Assembly (NCBI RefSeq): GCF_000219625.1
Contig: NC_018216.1
Coordinates: 1,612,001-1,676,000 of the forward strand
Direction: 5' to 3'
DNA length: 64,000 nucleotides
Source: Zymoseptoria tritici IPO323
Taxonomy: Eukaryota; Ascomycota; Dothideomycetes; Mycosphaerellales; Mycosphaerellaceae
In this document: one piece after another, positions 12,369 to 22,811 of the stretch
Numbering within the stretch: the first letter of the stretch is position 1
Layout of the letters: each line of letters starts with the position of its first letter
Position numbers and translations under genes: made by a program
Notes under the pieces: model-generated
What the model was told of the DNA's origin: nothing
Database searches by the model: none
The model's input: the letters and a program-made list of their open reading frames with translations, nothing else

Positions 12369-13865
12369 TCACGTCCTCAACTCCGCAAAGATGTACGGAA
12401 AGATAACCACACAAGCCTTCCAGAAAACTCCGACACTTCCCACAGCCCTCAATGGCGCCTTGCCCAAGCCACCACTCGTAATGTATAGCCAAATCGAATA
12501 CAGCGCGACCGCAAAGAAGTGGTAGAACAACACAAACGGCCTGCGGATGATGCCCGCCAGTAGACCCACCGGTCCATCCACGCAGTTGCCTCCCAGCTTG
12601 AAGTACTGGAAACATCCCATCTGCAGTGCTTTGAGCTGGGAGTCTTCGGCTGCGAAGAGCGAGTAGAGCGCTTGAGCGAGGATGTTGATGACCGACGTCA
12701 AGTTCTTGCGTTGCCAGTGGAAAGTGCGCATGGTGGAGAGGACGAGGGTGGTATCTTCCAAGGAAGGTACCTTTGAGGGATGGAGCAGTTCGGAGAGCAG
12801 GACTACGTCGGTGAAGGCGACTGTCATGCCGCCGCCGGTGAGAGGGTGACGCATGTTCATTGCGTCGCCGAGAATGAGGAGGCCTGGGGTGATGTTCGTT
12901 GTCGGTGGGAGCCAAGAATTGGGCATCGAGCGGAGGCGATCTTTCGATAGTGCGGTTTCGAAGGCAGGACGCACGGCGGCTGGGAGAGCTGGGAGGACGA
13001 CATTTTTAAGATGGGCTTTTACGCCGCCTGCTGCGAGGGACGCGGAGGGTGTGTTCTCTGGGATGTCGATGAGTGCGCGGGTCTCGTGGGTGCCGATCTG
13101 GTAGAGGAGGATTGGAGCGCTATCAGAGAGGATGACATGACCGTGATGAGGCATTGGGAGGTCGGCATCGATCAGTTCAAGCGCCCAGAACTTTGATTTG
13201 GCGACAGGCGCATCGGTGCGGAACTGTTTGCGGAATTTGCTGGCGTAGCCGTCCGCAATGAGGGTGAGGCCGCCGAAGAAGGAGTCTTGCTCGCCAGAAA
13301 CGGTCGCTTCCACGCCCAGGACTTGGCCGGAGTAGTCGCTTCGGATGAGGTCTGTCGCGGTCGCTTCAATGACTGTGACATTGGGATTCGACATGGCCTT
13401 TTCTCGTAGTCGGCGGATGAATCGTCCATGGTGAAAGGATCGTCCCTCTGGCCTCTTTCTCTTCATTCCGCGCATCTCGTCTGTCCGGCTCTTCTCGTCT
13501 GACACCTCCGCACTCGCGTCCGCAGGATATGGAATCCGTACTTCCTCTCCATGGTAAATCACATCATATCCAAACACCTTGATCGCATCGATTTCCTCCA
13601 AACAATCGCGCAGTCCTAGCTTTTCTAGTGCTTGCACGCCTCCTGGCTGTAGCAGTTCGCCGACGATTCGATCCGGTTCCTTCAATGACTTCTCCAGGAG
13701 TATAACGCTTCTTCCCTGATTGCCTAACGACCATGCGATCGCACAGCCAAAGATGCCAGCGCCGACGACCACGACATCCGCTTCATGGTGTTCCGTGCGC
13801 CGCACTTTCTCCGCTTCGTATCGTCGTGTTGATTGCGCCGGAGCCGAAGGGCGTTGGACAGACAT
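12369..13865 (-). CDS. erg1: Squalene epoxidase (squalene monooxygenase)
   Basis: A single 498-codon exon, close to the usual fungal length. The FAD-binding fold starts at V-V-V-V-G-A-G-I-F-G-C-A-I-A. The second flavin motifs are A-D-G-Y-A-S-K-F-R and G-D-A-M-N-M-R-H-P-L-T-G-G-G-M-T-V-A, the squalene epoxidase signature. The C-terminus is hydrophobic (F-V-L-F-Y-H-F-F-A-V-A-L-Y-S-I-W-L-Y), as expected for an ER-membrane and lipid-droplet enzyme. It converts squalene to 2,3-oxidosqualene, the first oxygen-dependent step of ergosterol synthesis and the target of allylamines such as terbinafine. No intron is present. I cannot tell from sequence whether there is a second paralogue elsewhere. Confidence 0.96.
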   Translation of the reverse strand: MSVQRPSAPAQSTRRYEAEKVRRTEHHEADVVVVGAGIFGCAIAWSLGNQGRSVILLEKSLKEPDRIVGELLQPGGVQALEKLGLRDCLEEIDAIKVFGYDVIYHGEEVRIPYPADASAEVSDEKSRTDEMRGMKRKRPEGRSFHHGRFIRRLREKAMSNPNVTVIEATATDLIRSDYSGQVLGVEATVSGEQDSFFGGLTLIADGYASKFRKQFRTDAPVAKSKFWALELIDADLPMPHHGHVILSDSAPILLYQIGTHETRALIDIPENTPSASLAAGGVKAHLKNVVLPALPAAVRPAFETALSKDRLRSMPNSWLPPTTNITPGLLILGDAMNMRHPLTGGGMTVAFTDVVLLSELLHPSKVPSLEDTTLVLSTMRTFHWQRKNLTSVINILAQALYSLFAAEDSQLKALQMGCFQYFKLGGNCVDGPVGLLAGIIRRPFVLFYHFFAVALYSIWLYITSGGLGKAPLRAVGSVGVFWKACVVIFPYIFAELRT

Positions 13866-14572
13866 TGTTCGTATCGTTCTCGCGTCGTATCGTCGTATTA
13901 ATTATTCCTCACGTCGTTGCTGGCGTAAAGAGCGTGGTGAGGTGTGTAGTGTAGGAGAGGAAGTGGCAATGCTCGTCACCAACGACTATCGTACCACAAT
14001 GCCGAGAGCAACTTTCTCGCTTTGACGGACAGGGATCGGGATCCAGGGTCTACCCTACCTTCGCGATCTCCAAGCGTGAGATCTCAGACCACGATCGCAC
14101 GTCTAAACCTTAGTGCGATGAACGACAGATCGGACATCGGATCTGCTGTTTCACGTCAATGCGGCAGTCTGCTTGTACATGGTCATGTCTGGGGAGTGGA
14201 GTTCCCATTGTACATGTTCTACTGACAAGTTTCGTCTACTTTGCTCCGAAGACGCAGTTGGCAAGTGCAAGTCATTGGCTACGACTGAAGACTCTGTGCA
14301 CTATGGGATCGTGAAGATGACCGTGTCGAGGTGCTGCTGCCTCAATGCCGAAGGACCCAAAGATCGCGTAGCATTGAGCGGTGCATCTGAGCAAAAACCA
14401 ACGCCGTGTGACCGGCGGATCCTCGTATATGGCAGTTCAACGCTGCAGCTCCATTCGGAACAGCAGACGAGGCCGGTCGGCTCCGAGTTTCATACAATGA
14501 TCCATACGGAGAGCGACCGTATCTGATTTCGAATTGCTGGGAGTGTTGTAGGCTTCATACTCGGTCGTCACG
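13866..14572. other. Intergenic region between erg1 and cwc24
   Basis: It lies upstream of erg1 (minus strand) and downstream of cwc24 (minus strand). The first ~170 bases contain a repeated atcgtcgt/tcgtcgta theme near 13870-13920, probably part of the erg1 promoter. No gene is supported. Confidence 0.5.
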
Positions 14573-15532
14573 TCAATCCTCATCCTCACTGACCGCCTCT
14601 CCGGCCTCCCTCATCTTCGCCTTCCTCTCCTTCTTCCTCTTCTTCTTCTTCTCCAACAAGTCTTTCAACTTCCTCGCCACGCCAAAGCTCCCATTCGTGT
14701 CTGCCCCACACGCTGCACAGCTTTTTTTCTTCTCCTTCATATACCTCCCCATCGCACACTTCTCGCAGAAATAATGCCCGCACTTTGTCACCACCGGATT
14801 CTTATACCCCTCTTTGCATATCACACATGCGAACGGGATCTTCTCCAACATCTTCTCCTCCTCGTCCATGTCATCGTCACCTCCCTTGCCATCTGCGCCA
14901 GCTTTCTTCTTTTTGCTGCCGACACTCTCCCATTCCTTGTCCAATTGCCAGCCTTGCTTGTAATCCTCACGGGCATGCAGGAATTTACAGCTGTCGCCGA
15001 AGCCGCAGAATCCGGTCTGTTTGTAGTCTTTGCAAACATCCGGCGCAAAATCGGTGACTGTAATCGTGCGGACGTTCGTGGGCGCTTTCACGGGCCCCAT
15101 TTGGCGGGCGTCGGGATTCTTGGAGATGAAGGTCGAGTATTGTGCTGTGCCTTGGTATGTGCCCTGTTCTCTTTCTGCTGCCGTCTCTGCAGCATCTTTT
15201 CCCTGCTTCGCATTTGCGCCAGCGTCTTTCGCGGCCAAAGCGGCATCTGTATACCAATTCGAGGCTTTTGTCGCATCATCATTCGCGCTGAGGGTAGTCG
15301 TGCGATCTGCTGCGAAAGCGGTCGATTTGCTGAGATCTTGCGCCCGTCGTGGCCCTGTATTACTGGTCGTTACTCCTTCTCTCTTCCGTCGCTTCACTCG
15401 CACGCCACCTTCATCGTCGGTGTAGTCGGATTCAGAGGCGGATTGGTCTTCTGGTGGAGCAGTCGCGGGTCGTTTCCGGAGGTTGGCTTTGTTGGTGCGC
15501 TTCTTGAACACGGGCGCTGCTACGTCGGCCAT
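14573..15532 (-). CDS. cwc24: Pre-mRNA-splicing factor Cwc24 (CCCH + RING)
   Basis: An intronless 319-codon gene. The N-terminus is basic and disordered (F-K-K-R-T-N-K-A-N-L-R-K-R). A CCCH zinc finger follows near residues 168-188 (D-x-C-K-D-Y-K-Q-T-G-F-C-G-F-G-D-S-C-K-F-L-H), then the linker D-Y-K-x-G-W-Q-L-D-K-E-W. A RING is at about residues 235-275 (C-V-I-C, K-C-G-H-Y-F-C-E-x-C-A, C-A-A-C), and the tail is Lys-rich. This order is diagnostic for Cwc24/RNF113, which joins the activated spliceosome and guards the 5' splice site. It would act in the nucleus. The head-to-head arrangement with the ApsA-like gene leaves ~0.9 kb between their starts. Confidence 0.96.
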   Translation of the reverse strand: MADVAAPVFKKRTNKANLRKRPATAPPEDQSASESDYTDDEGGVRVKRRKREGVTTSNTGPRRAQDLSKSTAFAADRTTTLSANDDATKASNWYTDAALAAKDAGANAKQGKDAAETAAEREQGTYQGTAQYSTFISKNPDARQMGPVKAPTNVRTITVTDFAPDVCKDYKQTGFCGFGDSCKFLHAREDYKQGWQLDKEWESVGSKKKKAGADGKGGDDDMDEEEKMLEKIPFACVICKEGYKNPVVTKCGHYFCEKCAMGRYMKEKKKSCAACGADTNGSFGVARKLKDLLEKKKKRKKERKAKMREAGEAVSEDED

Positions 15533-16459
15533 GTTTGTGAAAAGATGGCAGTGGTATGATGAGGAAAAGAAATGTTCACTGTCTTTGAAGATCTATGGCA
15601 AAGCTCTCACAATTCCATCTCGAAAGTGGCTGACGTGCTGACAAACTGTGGCGGAGCGCTACTCCAGATTTGAATGTTATGAGACGGAGCGTTTCATGTG
15701 CAGACCAGCGAACTCTTCTGTTTTGCCATGAGTCGAAGGCGAGTTCACCGTTGGGTTCGCAGACGAGGACATGTCGCAATATTCTCCTGAAGTCGTTCGT
15801 CTCATGTTTCGTCTTCTTTCACGTGTCTGAATATACCCATCCAACGACATCACGCATTGAAAGATCCCAAGTCCGGGTCCAATAATAACTGGTGTTTGTT
15901 GACATCCGGGTCCAAGAGTCGTCAAACTCTCCACTCCCACGCACAGCCGGCCGTTGTGCTCTGACGCGTGCGCACATCTTTGTCTCGGCACAGCACCTTT
16001 CGCAGCAACAACCCCTCTCCCATTCTCTCTTTTGTCTTCACCGTCCTGGAATCATACGCACATCAGTGCCGACTGGAATGGCCGCACACACTCCGCTGTA
16101 GAGAGGCTGACCACGGCGCGAACGACCACCACGTGGAGGAGTGGACTCGGAAATCCTGCTACACGTTCCGCATTGCATGCATTCGCATTGCATGACATCG
16201 CAGCAAGCGCCTATCGTCTGCCGTCCGACCTCTCCTCTTCTCTTCTTTCTCCCGGATACTCGAGAGGCTCATTCGTTTTCCCAATTCCAGGAACGCGAGG
16301 GTCTATTGTTTCGAATTGTGAGACCTGCACACCTGGACCGAACCACAGAGCTGCGGACTCCCGAGACACCACCACTGCGTATAGTCGCCAGAGACAGGAC
16401 CTTCTTTCGACAGATTTCATTCTTCTCCTAATCATACATCACAACCCTACCGCCACAAG
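15533..16459. other. Bidirectional promoter region between cwc24 and the apsA-like gene
   Basis: The two flanking genes are transcribed away from each other. The right part is a run of pyrimidine-rich tracts (for example near 16235-16250) and contains several short upstream ATG frames before 16460. No separate gene is supported, although a 258-codon open frame (15954..16730) overlaps the real start in another frame. Confidence 0.5.
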
Positions 16460-19400
16460 ATGGCGACAGCAGCAAATCCGCCGCCCGGAGCGGTGCCGAC
16501 CAATGGCCAAGCAGATCCATTCACCAACTCGCCTTCCCTTTCACAACCTGGAGCAATGCGGTTTGCGCCATTTGATAATGAGCAGTTCTCGGTCTACTCC
16601 ACAAGCTCGCCCGCGTCCGCCAAACAAGCGCTCGAAGCTCATCTCAAGGCGACCGACGCGCGTATTCAAGATGCATCAAGATTGGGTCAGACTTTGGTAC
16701 AACAACGCAGAGATTTGGCGTCAAAGTTGAAGGAGGTGGAGCAGATACAACAGGATGATCAGGTACCGGAGGATCTGCGAGGCAAGCTGACCGAGCTGGA
16801 GCGCGAGTACAATGAAATTGGGCGCGAATCTGCGCGAGCATTTCTCCCCCGTTCGAGAATGGTCAGCGAGAACAATCCCGACACGAATCCAGGCGCATCG
16901 GTCATATCTGGTTCCGGCCGCGAGTCACCCACAAAGATGACTGCTCCATCCAGACGTCAGCGTAACCAGCCCAGCAATCGTGTACATGATATTGAATTTG
17001 CAACCGAGATTAGTACCTCCTTGCTCGCTCAAGTCAGACAGTTGCAGGCTGCGCTAGCAGAGAAGGACGAAACGCTCAGGGAGACAGTATCCGCCAGAGC
17101 ACAACTGGAGTCGGAAGTCACTGGCCTGGTCCAGCGAATCAGACATATGGACGAGAGCGAGCAGAAGTACAAGGACGAAAATTGGAATCTGGAGACAAGG
17201 CTACAAGATACGGAGGGCACGCTGAAGGAGACCATGGACAAGGAGAACCGACTCGCACAAGCGATCAAGGCGATGCAGTCCGAGAAGGCGGCCACTGAGC
17301 GAGAATTGGATGACCTACGAGTGTCTCACGATAAGCTCAGCGAGGACCATGCAATGGCGAAAAAGGTGCAAGAATCTGATTTACACGGTCTGCGTCGAGA
17401 TCTCAATTCGTTCGAGACCGACAAAGAGAGGATGCAACGAAAGATTGCAGAATTGACATCGCAGAATACCGAGCTCGCAAAGGCTGTATCGTATCGCATG
17501 GGTCCCGGCGTACAGCAATCCGACACGGACTTTGTCTCTGCGGAAGAGAACACAAGGTCTGACGAAGACGTCTACCCCAGCGAGCCCACTTCACCCATCA
17601 AGGGGACTCCAGCGCGTCATGGCATGCTCGAATCTGAGACACTGAAGTCCAGTCTCAATCACGCGCATCGCATGATCCAGAACTTGAAGAACAACATACA
17701 CCGCGAGAAGACCGAGAAAATTGAGCTCAAGCGCATGCTGCAGGATGCTCGCGACGACTTGGAGAACAGGCGTGATTCCACAGGCGCTGCGAACATCGCA
17801 AAGAGGCGCAAGAACGAGGCTGAAGGTGTCAAATTGAAGAAGTCTGGCAACCTTGGCCGTCTTGGCGCTGCTCGATCAAGCACGACAGAGATCATGGGCG
17901 ATGAGCCGGATTGGGACGATTACGAAGGGGAGAACACTCCAAGCAAAACCAGGTCTGGTGGGCTTCTGGCCGGCGGCGCGATGGCTGGTGCGACTGGTGC
18001 AGCTTTCTTGAGCCGGTCCGATGCCGACACATCGGATGCTTTCGAGACGGCGAACGAACGCGAGACGACGACCGAAAGCGAAGCCTTCGCGACCGGCAAT
18101 GAAGATTTCGGTGACGATACAGAAGGCGAACTGACAGAAACCGAAGATGCATCTCGTGGGATGATGCGTCCCGTCGGCACGCTTTCATCCAAGCCAGGCG
18201 ACAGAGCTTCCTACATGTCAACTGCTTCAGCTTCTGGTGACGACGATACCGAGATCATTCACACGCCCGTGCAAGCCCAGCATGCCAAGTACAAGATCCG
18301 AAACCTGCGAGGTGTCAGGAGATCCGGACGTGTCAGTGACATCGCCGTAGATTCGCCAGGTAACAACAGTCCCTCATCAACTTTCGATACTCCCCCGCCA
18401 CAGGGCATGCAAAGTCTGGGCGACGAACTGGATGCTCTGGACGAGGACAGTCTCGAAGGTACTCCGGCGTCAATACGCTCGACCGATGACGACCTGGCTC
18501 AATCGACTCCTGGTACTTCGAGGCATTACAGCGTCGACCCAGATACCCCTTCAAGAGCAGCCGACGGACTTGATAACGAGCAGGTCGATCTGCCATCGCA
18601 ACGTGAGCTCAATGTTGCCAGGCCTGCAATGGTCGACTCTGGCATGATGACCGATCCATGGGAGCCTGAGTCGAAGCCAGTTTTCGCAGCAGCAGCCGAA
18701 GTACAACCTGAGCCGCAGTCAGTCAGGGATCGTGCTGTCGACATGGTTGGTGGTGCACTGGCTGGCTTTGGCGTCAGTCGTGTCATTGGCAGTGGTAAGG
18801 AGAATCCAGAAGAGATTCACCCTGGCGCTGCCAGAGACGTCACCAGCGGAACGGGCGAACATAAGACGATCCGCCCAGCTCTGTCCATGTCAAGCATCGA
18901 TTCGCAGGACTATGAGCCGGCGGTTGGTGAAGACACTCCTCGAGCCGGGAAGAACGCCCCTCGAGCCGACGTCTCCCATTCAGGCTTCCAGACGAGAGAT
19001 TTCCCGTATGCTCAATCCGGGTTCCAGACCAGAGAGTTTCCATATGCCCAGTCCGGCTTCCAGACAAGAGATTTTCCATATGCCCAATCCGGCTTCCAGA
19101 CCAGAGATTTCCCTTACGCCCACACTGGAACAGCAGCCGAAAGCATCGAAGCCGACGGGACCAAAGGCTTTTCACCCGGCGCCATCGGAACAGCGACTCA
19201 AGTTCACAGAGCCAGTGTATCTGACTCCAGTTTCCAAACCAGGGACTTCCCGTACGCTTCTATTGGTACAGTACCTAATGAAGCCAATGTCACTCATTTC
19301 GGCTCCCAAACTAAAGACTTTCCATACATTCATACTGGATCAGATGGGATCACGAATGCGAATGTCACTCATCTTGGCTCCCAAACTAAAGACTTCCCAT

Positions 19401-21289
19401 ACATTCATACTGGATCAGATGGGATCATGAATGCGAACGTCGTCCACTTCGGCTCCCAGACTAAAGACTTTCCCTACACTCATACTGGATCAGATGGCTT
19501 CGATCATGAGGAAGCTACGGGTGTCATCCCTGGGACCCAAGTTGCACCTCCTGGTGTCGGCTTCTTCGGCATGACTGGTCCAGCTCATGGTCTGAGATCT
19601 AGGCGGAGCTCAGAGGCCATGCCGGCATCCGAGCGCAACATGTCCATTGCGACACCTGAGCCTCCCATTCTATCTCGTGCTGCTGTGCTCGAACAGGGTT
19701 CTCAGACGAATGTGTCCGGCCAAGACATCGACAGCATGATTAAGAACAAGAAAGCTGTCGTGGTACGACCGTCTACAAGAGACTTTGGAGTCTCGCCACT
19801 GAGAGTTTGGAAAGCTCCGCCTACCGCAGTCGTTCCAACCATTCCAGAATCTCCCACCAAGACTCGCTTCAGCGAACACGGCCGGACCATGTATGAGGCT
19901 CCTACCCTTGCGACGCCCGCGCGTCCCACTAGTGCTGGCAGTACTCGTGAAAGAGTGCTGGTCGGAGCTCCTCCTCTTCCGCCAGACCACAACCAGAAGA
20001 TCGCGGCAGCCTCTCAACAGGCTCCCGGCACGCCTGTTCCAGGTCCTTCATTCGGCGCTATGGGTCCCCCTACTATGCCTGCATCTGCGTTCAAGCGACC
20101 AAAGACGCCCGCATCTCGCGACGGTACAACACCACGACCTGCAGGTATGAAGTCGTTCAGGCCACCACAGTCGCCGTCAGGCACAAGCCGCATGTCGCGT
20201 AGGACATCTGTGTCATCGTTCGCCTCTGAGCTGGATGAACGCTTCAACATTACTCGCGGCCACATCTTGTACCCGAACGATGTCGAACCTTCCACCGACC
20301 CGAGAATGATTCAAGCCATCACGCAGACGATGATTGGAGAGTACCTCTGGAAGTACACCCGTAAAGCAGGCCGCAGCGAAGCATCTACAACACGCCACAG
20401 GAGATTCTTCTGGATTCACCCGTACACCAGGACCCTCTACTGGAGCGAACAAGACCCCAGCACAGCCGGTAAGAACATGCTCAAAGCCAAGAGCGTCGCC
20501 ATCGACGCCGTTCGCGTGATCACAGACGACAACGCATATCCACCCGGCCTGCACCGCAAGACCATCGTGGTCATCACTCCTGGTCGTGAAATACTCTTCA
20601 CAGCACCAACAGGTCAACGCCACGAGACGTGGTTCAACTCATTGTCTTACCTTCTCCTCCGCACAGAAGGCCAGCAAAACCAGAATGTCGACGGCATGAC
20701 TCAAGATGACCTAGAGGAGTTCAACCCTCCCGCTGGCAGGTCGCTTCGACAAAGCATCTCTCGTGTCACGGGTCGTAGCCAGTCCCGTCAGTCTCGCACC
20801 AGTCTAAGCAGCTACAACAGCCGCACGACCCGCGGCGCCAGTCCCGTGAAACGCGGCGAGGTCGCCAACTCTCTCAATCAACGAGCAGGCGCGACGTCTC
20901 AGCAATCGTCCCGCCTCGGCGACACGATTCCTTCGCTGCACCCGACAAGCGCCGAACAGAGAGGTACGGTGCACGGCAGCTCAAGAGGTCGCTTCAGCTC
21001 CGTTGCGAGTCGATTCGGACGATCCTCGAGTCGCACGCCTGCGGATCCGGCGGCGATATATGATGCGAGTGTCGCTGCGGATAGTGCGGAGGATTTGAGG
21101 GCTGTGATTGAACGGCAGGAGAGGGAGGCGGATCGGTTGGAGAATGTGAGGGCTTGTTGTGATGGTAAGTCGACATGTGGATGGTTCTCACGCCGCGGAT
21201 TTGCTAACGTTTTTTGAACAGGAAAACATGACGTCGGATCGTTGTCGAGGAGTGGAAAGCATGGGAGGCATTCGCATTCGCATAAGTAA
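16460..21289 (+). CDS. apsA: ApsA/Num1-type cortical nuclear-migration anchor with PH domain
   Basis: Exons 16460..21164 and 21222..21289 encode 1590 residues. Long coiled-coil segments occupy about residues 50-130 and 180-460. A disordered acidic region and two repeat arrays follow: four 12-residue units around 841-888 and three 25-residue units around 943-1017. A PH domain lies at about residues 1290-1400 (M-I-G-E-Y-L-W-K-Y-T-R-K to S-L-S-Y-L-L-L-R-T-E-G). The second exon adds the basic His/Ser tail R-H-S-H-S-H-K. The final intron has a textbook branch site (gctaac at 21203). Known members bind the plasma membrane through the PH domain and anchor dynein or mitochondria at the cell cortex. 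Without splicing the frame ends a few codons later with an unrelated tail. Confidence 0.94.
18980..19123 (+). repeat. 36-bp coding minisatellite, four units
   Basis: Units 18980..19015, 19016..19051, 19052..19087 and 19088..19123 each encode S-G-F-Q-T-R-[DE]-F-P-Y-A-[QH]. Synonymous differences between units show selection on the peptide. A lone related copy (S-F-Q-T-R-D-F-P-Y-A) occurs near 19230. Confidence 0.95.
19286..19510 (+). repeat. 75-bp coding minisatellite, three units
   Basis: Units 19286..19360, 19361..19435 and 19436..19510 each encode 25 residues containing G-S-Q-T-K-D-F-P-Y-x-H-T-G-S-D-G. Units are highly similar at the DNA level, so this array is younger than the 36-bp one. 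Both share the Q-T-[RK]-[DE]-F-P-Y core, indicating a common origin. Confidence 0.93.
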
Positions 21290-21659
21290 GGTGTGTCGCT
21301 ATCAGCGCGGATACTGGGTGGTTGTTTTTTTCCTATGTCGCTTTTTCTTACGGCCGTTGCGTGCGTTTCACGGCCGCTGACTCGTTGTGGAATCTCCGAA
21401 TTCTTTGCGCGAGGAAGATCAATTGTTGTGGGCAGAAGGGAGCTGTGCCATCTTAATGGCTCTGGCGAGTTGCTGCAGAAGATGGATTGAAATATACCTG
21501 ACTGTAATGTTTACACCAAGCTGCTGCCTCTCCTCCGCTGATTCCATTCCTTGCTCACAAGGTCGAAAGAATGATTGCCCCACATCGTTCACGCTGTTCT
21601 GTGTTCGTTCTCAAAATTCCCTTGCACGCTCGATCGCTTCCACATCAACCGCTCCTCTG
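21290..21659. other. Short convergent intergenic region
   Basis: The apsA-like gene and the small secreted protein gene end towards each other here. Nothing else is evident. Confidence 0.5.
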
Positions 21660-22057
21660 TTACCACGCTTCCAGTCGAGTCATCTCGCAACCAAGTCCAT
21701 CACTCTGCGACATCTTGAGGTCCCGATTCGCTTCTCGTTGCATCGGTCCGGGAGTTCTTGTCAACGTGTGGCATAGACAAAGGGCGGGTTCTTGTCCGAC
21801 TTCGTGCACGGATGGGTGATTCGGCCAGGGGCATGTGCTCAGTCCCTGCAGCAGATGTTAGTCAAAAGCACGGCTCTTTGAACTCGACAATCTGCGAGAC
21901 GTACACCCGTGCATCCGCCTGAATCTTGAGCCTGTAAAAGATGTTAGGACGCCGGCTCGCTAAGGACAGCATGAGGTGAACATACGGCGAAAATTGGCCC
22001 CGCCAGAGTCGCGACGAAGAGGATAGCGAATGTTGTCGAGAAGGTGAGGAAATTCAT
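21660..22057 (-). CDS. Small secreted protein (candidate), three short exons
   Basis: Exons 21986..22057, 21905..21931 and 21660..21845 join in frame to 94 residues. Exon 1 is a complete signal peptide (M-N-F-L-T-F-S-T-T-F-A-I-L-F-V-A to A). Intron 1 has donor GTATGT, branch cctaac and acceptor TTTTACAG. Intron 2 has donor GTACGT, branch ttgactaac and acceptor CTGCAG, so both are textbook fungal introns. The mature part has cysteines at about 31, 38, 56, 58 and 86 and a Pro/His segment. Exon 2 is only 27 nt. If intron 2 is retained the product ends after 54 residues. No family is recognised; by size and signal it is an effector-like secreted protein, which is inference. Confidence 0.5.
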
Positions 22058-22811
22058 GTTTGCGAGGGACTCCCGGTGAGGAGGATGCGGTGTAGAGGTC
22101 TTGGATGTCTTCACTATGGTTTCCGTCCGGGAGAGGTGTGACTCGAGTCTGTCGTGTGCAACGCTGAACCTATTGCCTTGGTTCGTGGTAGACAGTAGCG
22201 GATCCGATCGATGGAGGTCTGATGCAGCGTTGGTAAAGGTCTCGAGTGTTGGAAGAACTCGATCAGGAAGGTGCCAACATGGCAGCTGTATTCCTTACAA
22301 GGATTAGATCTCCTGATCATCAGATATCTTGAGTCCAGACTCGGACTGTCGTTGTTGTCAGCAATTTTCTTCTCGCGTCAGATCACCTCTGCGCTCAATG
22401 TTCTGCAAAAAGCGGCAACATTAATCTCAATGCAGATGGCATTGTGAATCGCACATGGCGACAGTCATCCACTGACATTCACCCACACACCCGAGCTAAT
22501 CCCTGCACCCCGCACGTCTCTCAAAGTCAAACCCGCCAGGGACGAAGCTACTGCAGGTATAGAACCTGTGAGCTGCGTGACCCCACCTCTTGTCCGCGAA
22601 AGTACTGTGCTGCTCGGGGAGAGGGTGCTCAGCTGAGATGCGGTAGTGGCTGCGAAGGAGAGAGGAATATTCGGGTGAGGGGAAGGAAGGAAGAGGTATA
22701 TGTACTTTGACCTGGAAGGTAACACAGTCGAATCCCATTCTCTGCAGTGCCACCTTGCGGACTCGCGTTCCTCCCCTCTGTTTCCCGTATTCGCCGACGC
22801 CGAAGGAGATA
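22058..22811. other. Divergent intergenic region before the SDR gene
   Basis: It holds the promoters of the small secreted protein gene (minus) and the SDR gene (plus). The sequence ggatccgatcgatggag near 22200 and C-rich patches near 22490-22530 are the only notable features, and no gene is supported. Confidence 0.5.

Noticed and set aside
15954..16730. 258-codon plus-strand frame
   Set aside because: Overlaps the real start of the ApsA-like gene in another frame; composition is random-like and Arg/Ser-rich.
18732..19430. 232-codon plus-strand frame over the minisatellites
   Set aside because: Alternative frame of the repeat arrays; periodic only because the DNA repeats are.
21165..21217. 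Read-through end of the ApsA-like gene
   Set aside because: The unspliced tail is unrelated to the family, while the spliced tail gives the His/Ser end and the intron has full consensus signals.
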